DNA from: JABMQB01 sp963666575
Lineage (GTDB): Bacteria > Bacteroidota > Bacteroidia > Bacteroidales > Prolixibacteraceae
Length of the DNA: 64,000 bases
NCBI GenBank assembly: GCA_963666575.2
Contig: CAXXYG010000023.1
Location: 1 to 64,000, forward strand
Reading direction: 5' to 3'
A model generated the notes under the pieces. It searched no databases. It was given only the letters and a program-made list of their open reading frames with translations, and was not told the origin of the DNA. This document shows, one piece after another, positions 52,547-62,143 of the stretch (positions within the stretch are counted from its first letter, which is position 1; the number at the start of each line of letters is the position of its first letter). The translations under genes were made by a program, and so were the position numbers.

Positions 52547-53227
52547 ATGGATAAGTGGAATCTATTTCAACGGTTTTTGGTAACCGAAAACGCACAAATT
52601 TCAATTGTAGATTTTTTAATTAATGCAGTAATAATTTTGGTTCTTTCACTGATACTGGAATTTACGTATACACGATGTGCCAAAAGTTTATCGGGAAGAA
52701 AAGCCTTTGGAGCCAATTTCTTTTTACTGGCTTTTACAACCATGTTAATTATCACGATTGTAAAATCCTCATTAGCACTTTCATTGGGATTAGTCGGGGC
52801 ATTGTCAATTGTCAGGTTTCGTTCAGCAATTAAAGAACCAGAGGAATTAGTCTATCTATTTCTTACTATTTCAATGGGCTTGGGGCTTGGGGCAAACCAA
52901 CGTATAATTACGATTTTGGGAGCTTTGGTTTTATTGTCGATCATTTGGATACGATTTTATACTTCCAAAAAAAGTCGTCAACAAAATTTGTACTTAACGG
53001 TTAGCGGCACAGGTTCTGAAAAACCCAGCTTGCAAGATATGGACCAATTAGTGCAAGAGAATTTTAAGGCTTCAAAACTGGTTCGTTACGATGAAACTTC
53101 CGACTTGATTGAAACTGCCTACTGGGTAGAAATTAAAAAATCAGAAGATCTGCAGAATTTCAAAAATAAATTAAATGAGTTAGGTCCCGAAATTCGTGTT
53201 TCTTTTATTGATAACAATTCGTTTTAA
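52547..53227 (+). CDS. DUF4956 membrane protein
   Basis: 226 residues: four membrane helices in the first 140 with the family motif SLALSLGLVGALSIVRFRSA followed by IKEPEELVYLFL, and a soluble ferredoxin-like C-terminal domain (about 145-226). The helix pair with a conserved Arg-Phe-Arg resembles MgtC-like folds. It lies ten bases after the CotH gene and two before the VTC gene, so the three are one transcript. No biochemical role is known to me; it could anchor or serve the polyphosphate-polymerase-like partner. Confidence 0.9.
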   Translation: MDKWNLFQRFLVTENAQISIVDFLINAVIILVLSLILEFTYTRCAKSLSGRKAFGANFFLLAFTTMLIITIVKSSLALSLGLVGALSIVRFRSAIKEPEELVYLFLTISMGLGLGANQRIITILGALVLLSIIWIRFYTSKKSRQQNLYLTVSGTGSEKPSLQDMDQLVQENFKASKLVRYDETSDLIETAYWVEIKKSEDLQNFKNKLNELGPEIRVSFIDNNSF

Positions 53228-53229
53228 GA

Positions 53230-53946
53230 ATGATTGCCCAAAACAATTATACCGAATTAAAAACTTACCGTTACGAAAGAAAATTTGTAGCAGCCCAAAC
53301 ATCCAGGTTGGCTGCTGAATCTGTAATTAAACAAAATCAGGCATTTTTTGTGCCTGCATTTTATCCTCGAAAAGTAAATAATATCTATTTCGACACTCCG
53401 GGATTGGATTGCTACTTTGATAATCTTTTTGGAAATGGACACCGGTGGAAAACCCGTATTCGTTGGTATGGCAGTGTTTTTGGAAAGGTAGATTCACCAG
53501 TTTTAGAATTTAAAATAAAGAAGGGTTTTGTTGGGACAAAAAAATCCTTTCGTCTTCCATCTTTTGAAATTGATAAACAAAATTTTGATGCAACAATTTT
53601 AAGGCCTGTTTTTGCAAAAGCCGATTTGCCCGAAGAGATTCGTGAACGTTTAATAAATTTACAGCCTGTATTATTAAACTCATACAAACGCAGCTATTTT
53701 ACATCTTTAAATAACAAATTCCGTGTTACCGTCGACGATGGATTGGAATATTATAATTTGCGCTCAACCTGGAACAGCTTTCCTCATAAGTTTGAAGAAC
53801 ATTTAAAAACGGTGGTTGAATTAAAATACGATCAGGAATGGGATGCTGAAGCTGAAATTATTACCAACCAATTTCCATTTCGTTTGGATAAAAATTCAAA
53901 ATTTGTGGCAGGAATGAGTTATTTTAGATCCGAAATTCCTGAATAA
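53230..53946 (+). CDS. VTC-domain protein (polyphosphate polymerase-like)
   Basis: 238 residues of the VTC/triphosphate-tunnel fold: KTYRYERKFVA at the N-terminus, NIYFDTPGLDCYFDNLFG, RWKTRIRWYG, VLEFKIKKG, SYKRSYFTSLNNKFRVTVDD and TVVELKYDQ. These basic and acidic strands form the tunnel that binds nucleotide triphosphate and a growing polyphosphate chain in yeast Vtc4. Whether this protein polymerises polyphosphate or hydrolyses triphosphate is not decided by sequence. It completes the CotH-DUF4956-VTC triad and ends convergent with the next minus-strand gene. Confidence 0.88.
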   Translation: MIAQNNYTELKTYRYERKFVAAQTSRLAAESVIKQNQAFFVPAFYPRKVNNIYFDTPGLDCYFDNLFGNGHRWKTRIRWYGSVFGKVDSPVLEFKIKKGFVGTKKSFRLPSFEIDKQNFDATILRPVFAKADLPEEIRERLINLQPVLLNSYKRSYFTSLNNKFRVTVDDGLEYYNLRSTWNSFPHKFEEHLKTVVELKYDQEWDAEAEIITNQFPFRLDKNSKFVAGMSYFRSEIPE

Positions 53947-53979
53947 TCTTGAGATTGTATTCATATTATTGTCTGTTAT

Positions 53980-55419
53980 TCATTTTCTTTTTACTAGCCA
54001 ACGATCAAGACTAAATTTAGATACTACCTCAAATTTAGGCTCCAATAGTTTATAATCTTTTGCAAAAATATAATAGTATTCTGCATCTGTATTGATGTCA
54101 ATATTTTTATTGTAAGGGTACAATTTTATCCAGGGAGTTTTACCTGTTTCTGCATAAAATGTAAAAGATGGATTAAAAAACCAACTGGTTTTTAACGAGA
54201 TCTGTTCATCTTTATACTTGTCTTTTAATAAGTTTATGACAGTAAGGTTGTCTTGGTCGTAAGCCCACTCTTTTACACTCTTTAGAGTAAATCTGTGAGC
54301 CAGGTTCAGTAAACATATTGCACCCAAAATGATTGGAAGGATAGTTTTTAGAACTGTTTTTTTTGTATTTGAGACTAAACTTAAAGTGCCGATTAGTGCA
54401 GTAGAAAATAAGGGATAGAAAAACAAGGCTGTCCTCCCGGTTAGGTTAGGAGTATTTAAAATCCATGTTTGAACGATATTAATAAAAACGGTGAGTAAAA
54501 GCACAAAAGTGCCCACAAAAATGGGTTGTTTTAAGCTTGCAATTTTGTAATCTGATTTTTTTAGTTGAAAGAAAATCACCATACAATTGGCAATTATAAT
54601 CGAGAAAAGAGGAATAGTAATTAAATGAGATTTAATACCATTTAAAAATCCTGAATTGTAACGCCAATTATGAACCAACGACAAAATGGTTTCTTTATAA
54701 AAACCTTCAGAAGTCCAATATTGAAGCTGATCGGTACTATGAATTTTATAAATAGGATTTGCTATTAATGCCAGGTATGCCAACGAAATTATACCAATTA
54801 TAACAGTGGGTTTGATAATCGTTTTAGATTTTCTATCGGAGTTCTTAAAAAAGTAAAACCAAACCATTAAAGTTATAGCTGCCCAGAACACCAAGAGTGT
54901 GAAATTAGCATAGGAAGCCAATATTGAAATGAAGAGTGCAATCCAAATGTGTTTGTTTTTAGAAAGGAGAAATCCTGATATTAAGTAACTAACCGATAGT
55001 GTTAGTATTGCCGTTGACATCCCATAGCCCCTGCACAAACCGAAAAAGTCCAGCAAATAAGGATTTATAAAAATGATGGCTGCCGGTATAAAATAACGAG
55101 AGTTACCTTTTAACGCAAATTTTAAAATTCGAAAAGTACCGATACTAAAAATAACGAAACTCATTAAGTTGGGAATCCTTACTGCCCATTGTTCTTTACC
55201 AAATATCAGAATACAGCATTTTGTGAGTAGTGTGTTTAATATGTGGTTGTTGGGAATGTTATCAGGAAACATCATAATCTCCCAGAAATTAAATCTGGAA
55301 TAGAACATGATTGCGGGAAATTCGTCGTGGGTAATTGGAACTTCAATTATTTTATATAAAGTCAGGAGGAATAATATTCCAAAAAAAGTAAAAAATGAAT
55401 AATAATTGAAGCTTTTCAT
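53980..55419 (-). CDS. GT39-like membrane glycosyltransferase
   Basis: 479 residues with about eleven membrane helices and a short C-terminal soluble domain. The first periplasmic loop has ITHDEFPAIMFYSRFNFW, where the Asp-Glu pair is the usual GT-C catalytic acidic position, and NNHILNTLL follows. It is the last gene of a minus-strand unit with a second GT39-like protein (three bases upstream) and a DPM1-like enzyme. It likely transfers a polyprenyl-linked sugar outside the membrane. The acceptor is unknown. Confidence 0.75.
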   Translation of the reverse strand: MKSFNYYSFFTFFGILFLLTLYKIIEVPITHDEFPAIMFYSRFNFWEIMMFPDNIPNNHILNTLLTKCCILIFGKEQWAVRIPNLMSFVIFSIGTFRILKFALKGNSRYFIPAAIIFINPYLLDFFGLCRGYGMSTAILTLSVSYLISGFLLSKNKHIWIALFISILASYANFTLLVFWAAITLMVWFYFFKNSDRKSKTIIKPTVIIGIISLAYLALIANPIYKIHSTDQLQYWTSEGFYKETILSLVHNWRYNSGFLNGIKSHLITIPLFSIIIANCMVIFFQLKKSDYKIASLKQPIFVGTFVLLLTVFINIVQTWILNTPNLTGRTALFFYPLFSTALIGTLSLVSNTKKTVLKTILPIILGAICLLNLAHRFTLKSVKEWAYDQDNLTVINLLKDKYKDEQISLKTSWFFNPSFTFYAETGKTPWIKLYPYNKNIDINTDAEYYYIFAKDYKLLEPKFEVVSKFSLDRWLVKRK

Positions 55420-55422
55420 TTG

Positions 55423-57078
55423 CTAACTATTTAATTCCTTTTCGCCTCCCTGATCTTTTGTATGAGATAAAAATAGTTGTAAAATTGCTTCTCCATTCCG
55501 GGAATTTTCAAAGAGCAATTTTTTCTGAACCATGTATTCCTTATGATTTTCAAAAAATTTATTTATGGTACGATTATAAAGTTCATCTGTATTTTTTTGG
55601 AGGTACAGATAAACAGGCTTGCCAGACTCAATAATTTCTTTTGGATTAAACTCTGTCCCCCAATATTTGATGGTATTATCCCATGTAAAATATTGGTAAG
55701 TATTTGGGTAAATTTTATCCAGTTTTTCTTCGTATCCGGGCCATTCTTTGCCTGCTATACAAAAACTATACATAATAGCATATTCATGGTAGGGGCAACC
55801 ATAATCCTGACTAACAATTAGTTTGTAACTATCATTGTCGAGAGTATTTATGAAATCTCTTGATTCAGTTCTTGTTTGCATATGTTTGCCAATTCCCTGT
55901 GAAGTAATTTTAATATAAGGCAGCTGGTTTTTCAAATTTAATAAAGTGAATACAGATATAACTACACCTAACGCTATTAAAATCGATTTGTGCTTAAGGA
56001 ATTGTTTAATTACCTCAAAATTCAGAATAATTAAAAACGGGAAAAACAAAAGGGCAGGAACAAAATAACGTACTGCATATTGTTTTCCCATAATAAATAG
56101 GCAACCCATAAACGCCACAAATAACCCAGATCCAATTAGTGTTAATGGTTTTTTCTTATTTGTTTGGTTTGATTTCCTGATTATTAATGTAACAAGCAAA
56201 ACTACCAATAACAATAATGCAATAAAGAATTGTATTTCAGAAACAAAGATATTTTTAAGGTTATTGAAGAATAATTCGAGATCCAGTATGTTTTTATCTC
56301 CGCTTTGGTATGCTCCACTATGCATAAAAATACCTTTCATCCAATTCCAAAACTTTTCAAGTTGGAAAGTTACTGGTAATGATATGAGTAAAAAGAACAA
56401 CGCAGATGTTCCAATAAATTGAAGTTTCCTTTTTACTGTTTTCAGAACAATCAATGGGATAAATACAAAAGGTAGAAAAGTCATTTTTAATGACATACCT
56501 AAAGCTACTGCAAATGAATAGACCAAAACATCTTTATATTTATTCGTGTTTTCGACATATAATTCTCGCAACAGCTGTACTTGTAGTAATAACACTGGAA
56601 CGATAATGAGTAACTCTGGATAAATCCGTCCAAAAATTTCATACCATACGTTAATAAGAAATGGGCTCGTTTGAATCAGTAAAGCATATAAATAATTGTT
56701 GGTTATTTTTAAGGTTTTTTTACCAGCCCATAAGATAACGGCAGTAATTATTGTTGTGATCACCAGGTTGCCTACCGAGAGATATAAATCGGAGTGGATC
56801 ATAGCATCTTCAAAGAACGGGAGAGTTCCTCCTCTAAATGAGTATACAATACGGAAAATAACGGCTAAAATTATTTGTAGTGCTGATCCCGGGTGGTCAA
56901 TGTTTGCTTGATCGAATTGCCCGGTTGAAATACACATTCCACTTAGAAATTGGATGTATTCCGGGTCAGTTGACCGTAACGATAAATCACCAAAAATTTG
57001 GCGGAAATAAAATCCAAGAATCAGGTATATGAAGGGGAAAATGTAAATTAAATATTTACTAATTTTTTTTATTTCCAT
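55423..57078 (-). CDS. GT39-like membrane protein
   Basis: 551 residues with about eleven membrane helices and a C-terminal soluble domain of about 130 residues. The first loop has LRSTDPEYIQFLSGM and NIDHPGSALQII, with an acidic residue in the GT-C catalytic position. It begins three bases after the DPM1-like gene stop and ends three before the next GT39-like gene, which shows tight operon structure. It is probably a glycosyltransferase for a surface glycan; the family assignment is by architecture, not close similarity. Confidence 0.7.
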   Translation of the reverse strand: MEIKKISKYLIYIFPFIYLILGFYFRQIFGDLSLRSTDPEYIQFLSGMCISTGQFDQANIDHPGSALQIILAVIFRIVYSFRGGTLPFFEDAMIHSDLYLSVGNLVITTIITAVILWAGKKTLKITNNYLYALLIQTSPFLINVWYEIFGRIYPELLIIVPVLLLQVQLLRELYVENTNKYKDVLVYSFAVALGMSLKMTFLPFVFIPLIVLKTVKRKLQFIGTSALFFLLISLPVTFQLEKFWNWMKGIFMHSGAYQSGDKNILDLELFFNNLKNIFVSEIQFFIALLLLVVLLVTLIIRKSNQTNKKKPLTLIGSGLFVAFMGCLFIMGKQYAVRYFVPALLFFPFLIILNFEVIKQFLKHKSILIALGVVISVFTLLNLKNQLPYIKITSQGIGKHMQTRTESRDFINTLDNDSYKLIVSQDYGCPYHEYAIMYSFCIAGKEWPGYEEKLDKIYPNTYQYFTWDNTIKYWGTEFNPKEIIESGKPVYLYLQKNTDELYNRTINKFFENHKEYMVQKKLLFENSRNGEAILQLFLSHTKDQGGEKELNS

Positions 57079-57081
57079 ATT

Positions 57082-57840
57082 TTATTTAAAATAATTCTTT
57101 GAATTAAATATCGTCATTTTTCCTATCCCCCATTTAGCCAACCTATACTGAACAGCTGTTTTTAAAACCCCCAACCCGTAAATACTGCTGTTTTTAATGC
57201 TTATACTCGACGCATCGTCGAAATATTTTGTAGGGCAGGTAATTTCAGCTATTTCGTAGCCGGCAAACCATATTTGTGCCAGCATTTGGTTGTCGAACAC
57301 AAAGTTATCAGAGTTTATATTGTAGTCAATTTTCTCTAATACTTCGCGTGTAAATGCTCTATAGCCAGTATGATATTCTGAAAGTTTGGCGTTCATTAAT
57401 ACATTTTGAACGAAGGTTAATCCACGGTTGGCAATGTATTTAATCATTGGCATTCCGCCTTTTAAAGCACCTTTGCCCAATATTCGCGATCCCAATACCA
57501 CGTGATATAGTCCCGATGACAACAGGTGCGCCATTGATGGAATTAATTTTGGGGTATATTGGTAATCGGGGTGTAACATAATTACAATATCGGCACCCAA
57601 TTCAAGGGCTTTATTGTAACAGGTTTTCTGGTTACCTCCATAGCCCTTGTTTTTTTCATGAACAACAATGTGTTGTATTCCCAGAGCTTTTCCTACCTCA
57701 ACAGTTGTATCTTTACTGAGGTCATCTACTAAAATAACATCATCAACAATTGAAAAATTGATTTCGGAATAGGTAATTTTTAATGTTTTAGAGGCATTGT
57801 AAGCAGGTAAAACTACTACAACTTTTTTATCGTTTATCAT
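57082..57840 (-). CDS. Family 2 glycosyltransferase, DPM1-like
   Basis: 252 residues: VVVVLPAYNASKTLKITYSE, ILVDDLSKDTTVEVGKALG, NKGYGGNQKTCYNKALELG and MLHPDYQYTPKLIPSM, where the usual DxD is replaced by HPD. GSRILGKGALKGGMP and GYRAFTREVLE follow, as in polyprenyl-phosphate sugar synthases. It is the first gene of the unit and would supply the lipid-linked sugar to the two GT39-like proteins downstream. A good promoter lies just upstream (57872-57904). Confidence 0.9.
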   Translation of the reverse strand: MINDKKVVVVLPAYNASKTLKITYSEINFSIVDDVILVDDLSKDTTVEVGKALGIQHIVVHEKNKGYGGNQKTCYNKALELGADIVIMLHPDYQYTPKLIPSMAHLLSSGLYHVVLGSRILGKGALKGGMPMIKYIANRGLTFVQNVLMNAKLSEYHTGYRAFTREVLEKIDYNINSDNFVFDNQMLAQIWFAGYEIAEITCPTKYFDDASSISIKNSSIYGLGVLKTAVQYRLAKWGIGKMTIFNSKNYFK

Positions 57841-57871
57841 AGTATTGTAAATTCGAAAAAATAGGTTTCTA

Positions 57872-57904
57872 CAAACTTATTAAAAAGAAACTAAAATTCT
57901 CAAA
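57872..57904 (-). promoter_or_regulatory. Bacteroidota-type promoter of the DPM1/GT39 operon
   Basis: On the minus strand TTTG (57901-57904), 21 bases, then TAAGTTTG (57872-57879) fits the TTTG / TAnnTTTG consensus with normal spacing. The box ends 31 bases before the ATG. This is the best promoter match in the window. Confidence 0.6.
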
Positions 57905-58315
57905 TTATATTGCAGGTTTTGTATAATCCAAAATCCACGATATCCCGTATTTATCTGTAAAATTAGCGTACATAGTCCCCCAAAAAGTGTGCTGCATCGG
58001 CCTTTTAATTAATGCATCTTCGGTAAGCCGCAAAAATACTTCTTCAAATTCTTCCTTTGTATCAAAAGTAATTGTCAGTGAAACATTGTCTCCTTCCAAA
58101 ACTTCTCTGTCTTCCGATACATCTGAAGCAAATAACACATTGCTTTTAAATTCAAACTTAGCATGAAGAATTTTTTCGGTGTAGTCTTTGCTAACCTCAA
58201 CAGGAGCATCTTTATACCTTTCGAGATAGGTAATTTTGCCTCCAAGGCAATATTTGTAAAATTCAAGGGCTTCTTCGCAAGTGTGATCAAAAGTAAGATA
58301 AGGGACCAATTGCAT
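57905..58315 (-). CDS. VOC-family protein (PhnB-like)
   Basis: 136 residues of the glyoxalase/VOC fold in the PhnB-like form: QLVPYLTFDHTCEEALEFYK, CLGGKITYLERY, HAKFEFKSNVLFASD and the C-terminal FWGTMYANFTDKYGISWILD. Family members include metal-dependent isomerases and resistance proteins, and many have no known substrate. It is a single gene with a TATGTTTG box on the minus strand at 58393-58400. Confidence 0.85.
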   Translation of the reverse strand: MQLVPYLTFDHTCEEALEFYKYCLGGKITYLERYKDAPVEVSKDYTEKILHAKFEFKSNVLFASDVSEDREVLEGDNVSLTITFDTKEEFEEVFLRLTEDALIKRPMQHTFWGTMYANFTDKYGISWILDYTKPAI

Positions 58316-58392
58316 AATAAACTTTCATGTTTTGCTTAAATATAATAGAATTTATATTTCATATGAGTAAAATTCCAACTAAATTTATTAGC

Positions 58393-58400
58393 CAAACATA
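58393..58400 (-). promoter_or_regulatory. TAnnTTTG promoter box of the VOC gene
   Basis: TATGTTTG on the minus strand, 77 bases before the VOC ATG, in the gap after ccoI. Confidence 0.3.
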
Positions 58401-58472
58401 AAAATTAAAATTGCTGGAAGTCTAGGTATTACTATTAGTTTGATAAGAATAAGACTGATTTGTTTAGTACAT

Positions 58473-60908
58473 TTATTTATGGAGAGCTTGGTAAACAAAA
58501 TCTTTTTTTTGAGCATTAGATAATTTAAATTTCGCCATAATCCGTGTTGCAAATGTGGCAAAAGTAACCACTGAAACTGAACTGATTGGCATTAGTATGG
58601 CAGCTATTATTGGTGATAAATTACCTGTAACTGCAAATGAAATTCCTATTATATTGTAGAGGAAAGAAATAATAAAACTTATTTTAACTATGGCAATAGA
58701 AGTTCTGGTGAAGCTGATAAATTTCGCTAATAATTCAAATTTATCAGCTTCGAGAACAGCATCGCTGGCAGGCGAAAAATGATATACCTTATTGGCAATT
58801 GATAGAGCCACATCGCTTTGTAAAAGAGCACCTGCATCGTTTAAACCATCGCCTGTCATTAATATTTTTTTTCCTTTTTGCTGCAACTCCTTTACAAGTT
58901 TAGCTTTGTCGTTGGGTTTTTGATTAAAGAACATCTTATCTGTTCCAAAGTATGGAGTTAAATTTTCTTTTTCTGAATCGTTATCTCCTGATAAGAGGTA
59001 TAGGTCAAATTTTTTGTTTAGTGAAGAAATGACTTGATTAAACCCTTCACGGTACTGATTTCCAATTTTAAAAAATCCTTTTATTTTTTCATCAATTGAA
59101 ATATATACGGTCGATGAAACTTGATCGGAAGCAGTTAACGAGTTTGTTACATATTCTTGCGATCCAAGTTTTACATTTAGTTGGCCAATTTTTCCAAAAA
59201 TTCCTCTCCCCGAAACCTCAACAAAATGTTCTGGGGGGAGATACTCAGTTTTGTCAAAATAACTGGTAATGGACATACTAAGCGGGTGAGTCGATTGTTT
59301 TGTTAATGAAGCGACAGCCGATTTTTCATCCTTCGATAAATTTTTCCCCAAATATTCTATTTTATTTTCGGCAGGTTTAGTAAGGGTTCCTGTTTTATCA
59401 AAAACGATGGTGTTTATTCGCGAAAGGTTTTCAATAATCTCGGTGTTTTTGATATAAAGCCCGGCTTTACCAAAAATGCGCATGGTATTTCCAAAAGTAA
59501 ATGGTATTGAAAGTGCCAAAGCGCATGGGCAGGCAACAATCAGTACTGCTGTAAAAACAAAAACAGCTGTGTGGTATTCTCCTTTATATATCCAAAATAT
59601 TGCAGCAACCAGTGCAATTACAACAATCACAATTGTAAAATATTGGCTGATTTGGTCAGACAGTGATTTTATTGAATCGGCAGGTTTTTCATAAGTTTTA
59701 TCTTGGTTCCAAAGTTTTGTGAGATGGCTTTGATTTACCTGTTTCTCAACTTTTATTTTAACGATACCGCCCATTTGCCGCCCACCGGCATAAATAAATT
59801 CACCACTTTTTTTTATGACCTGATTTGATTCGCCGGTTACAAAACTATAGTCAATTTGCCCTTCACCCTCTAAAAGGATTGAATCAGCAGGTATTAATTC
59901 TTTGTTTCTGATAATTAATTCATCGTCAACTTTAATATTTTCAAGGAGGATACTTTCTTCAATTTGTTTGTTGATTTTGGTAACTGCGATGGGGAAGTAC
60001 GATTTATAATTACGGTCGAATGAAAGTGCTTCATACGTTTTCCCCTGATACCATTTTCCCACCAATAGGAAAAATATCAATCCCGAAAGGCTATCGCAAT
60101 AGCCTGTTCCACCCGAAAAAAGTACTTCGTAGGAAGTAACTAAAAACAAAACAATAATTCCTAAAGCAATGGGAAGGTCGATACTAATATTTTTTTTGAT
60201 TAGATTTTTAAATGCCGAGATATAATAATCGCTGCCACTATAAAAAACAACTGGAATTACCAATATGTAACTCAGGATACTCAGGATGTTTTGTAAATTA
60301 CCTTCCAATGGCTTGCCATTAAAATAGGCAGGCAAACTGTAGGTCATTACATTGATAAATACAAAGCCAGCTACACCAATTTTATACAGTAATTTTTTAT
60401 ACGACGATGTGTCTTCATTTTTATCAGATAAACTTAACGAAAGGTCGGGAATATAGTGGATGGATGATAAAAGTTCGACCAGTTGACGAAGGCCAATATT
60501 GGCGGTATTAAATGTAATGTCAACTTCTTTTTTTGTGAAATTGACAAAAGAGTATTTGATGCCTTTATTTAAAGTGTGTAGATTTTCAAGTAACCAAATA
60601 CACGAAGCGCAATGAATTACCGGAATATAAAATTTAACCTTCGAAATGTTGCCTTCAGTAAACGAAATAAGTTTTTCTTTTACTTCTGGCTGGTCAAGAA
60701 AGGCATATTTAGTGCCAAATTCGGTAGTTTCTATTTTTATACCCGGAGTATTCTCCAGATTGTAGTATTTGTAAAGTTTATTTTCGTTGAGCAGCTGATA
60801 AACAGTTTTGCATCCGTTGCAACAAAATAAATTATTGTTCCAGATAACCGGATTTTTACCACAATCGGCTCCACAATGGATACAGTTGTTATTTTCTGAT
60901 TTACCCAT
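58473..60908 (-). CDS. ccoI: Copper-transporting P-type ATPase for cbb3 oxidase assembly
   Basis: The start at 60908 (MGKSENNNCIHCGADCG) gives 811 residues. An N-terminal Cys-rich metal-binding domain (CIHCGADC, FCCNGCKTVY) typical of CcoI/FixI, an HMA domain with HCASCIWLLENL, eight membrane helices with the CPC motif (VACPCALALS), the phosphorylation site FDKTGTLTKP, and GDGLNDAGALLQSD. It delivers copper for the binuclear centre of cbb3-type cytochrome oxidase. The start overlaps the upstream SafE-like gene by eight bases, so it is part of the cco assembly operon. No ccoS follows. Confidence 0.95.
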   Translation of the reverse strand: MGKSENNNCIHCGADCGKNPVIWNNNLFCCNGCKTVYQLLNENKLYKYYNLENTPGIKIETTEFGTKYAFLDQPEVKEKLISFTEGNISKVKFYIPVIHCASCIWLLENLHTLNKGIKYSFVNFTKKEVDITFNTANIGLRQLVELLSSIHYIPDLSLSLSDKNEDTSSYKKLLYKIGVAGFVFINVMTYSLPAYFNGKPLEGNLQNILSILSYILVIPVVFYSGSDYYISAFKNLIKKNISIDLPIALGIIVLFLVTSYEVLFSGGTGYCDSLSGLIFFLLVGKWYQGKTYEALSFDRNYKSYFPIAVTKINKQIEESILLENIKVDDELIIRNKELIPADSILLEGEGQIDYSFVTGESNQVIKKSGEFIYAGGRQMGGIVKIKVEKQVNQSHLTKLWNQDKTYEKPADSIKSLSDQISQYFTIVIVVIALVAAIFWIYKGEYHTAVFVFTAVLIVACPCALALSIPFTFGNTMRIFGKAGLYIKNTEIIENLSRINTIVFDKTGTLTKPAENKIEYLGKNLSKDEKSAVASLTKQSTHPLSMSITSYFDKTEYLPPEHFVEVSGRGIFGKIGQLNVKLGSQEYVTNSLTASDQVSSTVYISIDEKIKGFFKIGNQYREGFNQVISSLNKKFDLYLLSGDNDSEKENLTPYFGTDKMFFNQKPNDKAKLVKELQQKGKKILMTGDGLNDAGALLQSDVALSIANKVYHFSPASDAVLEADKFELLAKFISFTRTSIAIVKISFIISFLYNIIGISFAVTGNLSPIIAAILMPISSVSVVTFATFATRIMAKFKLSNAQKKDFVYQALHK

Positions 60909-61662
60909 AAGTTGAAAAAGCAACCGATGATTTATTGATTAAAAGTGCCTGGTTTTTATTGAGGCTATTTTCAAATTTTTTCTCGATTTTATCTTTGGGA
61001 GGGCTTAAAAATGGAATTCCAAGGCTTAATCCCCGGAGTATAAAAAATATGCCCACTACTACTATAAGTACCGGAATTAGTTTGTTTATTTTATTTCGGA
61101 CAGTACTGTTTAAAAAATTTCCGGCCAGTGAAATGCCCAATAGCATTGGAATAGTGCCAAGCCCAAATAAAATCATGTAAAGCGATCCAATAATAACATC
61201 TCCGGTTCCAATGGCACCGGCAATTGCCATGTAAACCAAACCACAGGGCAAAAGGCCGTTTAATAGCCCAATTAAAAACAGGCTTGAAAATGACCTGATT
61301 GAAAACATTTTCCCGATGGTTGATTTAAGTTTTGCAACAAACGAAAACCAGCTTTTATCCATACGGTACTGATTTTTGAACAGGGCAGGGAACAAGGCCG
61401 AAATTATCATTAAGGCTCCCATAATTACTGAAATTTTTTGTTGAAATCCAATCATTTCAATCCCTTGCCCAAGAAGGCCAAATAGTGCACCCATAATTCC
61501 ATAGGTGGCTGTGCGGCCAAGATTATATAAGGCACCACCAAATATTTTTTGAGGAATAGTATTTCCATGTAAAGGCAGGGCTATGGCAATTGGGCCGCAC
61601 ATTCCAGCACAATGAAAACTTCCCATAAGCCCCAAAATCAATGCTGATAATAAGATTCCCAT
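60901..61662 (-). CDS. Sulfite exporter TauE/SafE-like membrane protein of the cco cluster
   Basis: 253 residues, six membrane helices with the motif MGSFHCAGMCGPIAIALPLH at the start and LLNGLLPCGLVYMAIAGAIG in the second half, as in UreH/SafE-like and CcdA-related proteins. In cbb3 clusters of Bacteroidota and Proteobacteria this gene commonly sits between ccoH and ccoI and is thought to help copper or thiol handling. It overlaps ccoI by eight bases. Confidence 0.88.
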   Translation of the reverse strand: MGILLSALILGLMGSFHCAGMCGPIAIALPLHGNTIPQKIFGGALYNLGRTATYGIMGALFGLLGQGIEMIGFQQKISVIMGALMIISALFPALFKNQYRMDKSWFSFVAKLKSTIGKMFSIRSFSSLFLIGLLNGLLPCGLVYMAIAGAIGTGDVIIGSLYMILFGLGTIPMLLGISLAGNFLNSTVRNKINKLIPVLIVVVGIFFILRGLSLGIPFLSPPKDKIEKKFENSLNKNQALLINKSSVAFSTYG

Positions 61663-61690
61663 AACTTTTTTATTTGAGAGATTATAAAAT

Positions 61691-62131
61691 TTATTTTACC
61701 TGTATTGTTTTATCAGTTTCATACTTTAAGCCACCACTGAACCAGAAAATTTTTAATTTGTACCTGCCCTTTTTTAATTCATCTTTTGCAATCTGGAACT
61801 GATTTTTGTTTGGATCAAACGGCATAATAAAATCCATTTTGCTGTTTGCCGCATAATAAAATAAAATATTGGCAGAATCAATTTTTGAGGCCAAGGAAGG
61901 TTTAAAAATAATGGAATAAAAGTCCGGATTTTCTATAACATTAACCGAATCGGCAAATTGGACAGAACGTGCATCAATTTTCATTTGTCCTGAATAATCA
62001 ACGCCCTTTTCGTAATAATCGCGGTGAACCAGATTTACATCCTGATTAAAGGCAAAAAATATAAATCCGGCACAGGCCAGTAAAAACACAATTAGTACAA
62101 TTAAAATACCTGTCCCCCAATTAAATTTCAT
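61691..62131 (-). CDS. ccoH: FixH/CcoH family protein
   Basis: 146 residues with one N-terminal membrane helix (about 6-28) and a periplasmic beta domain starting FNQDVNLVHRDYYEKGVDYS, the typical FixH sequence. It helps stabilise the cbb3 oxidase during assembly. It lies twelve bases after ccoG. Confidence 0.92.
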   Translation of the reverse strand: MKFNWGTGILIVLIVFLLACAGFIFFAFNQDVNLVHRDYYEKGVDYSGQMKIDARSVQFADSVNVIENPDFYSIIFKPSLASKIDSANILFYYAANSKMDFIMPFDPNKNQFQIAKDELKKGRYKLKIFWFSGGLKYETDKTIQVK

Positions 62132-62143
62132 GTTTGTTTTTTA

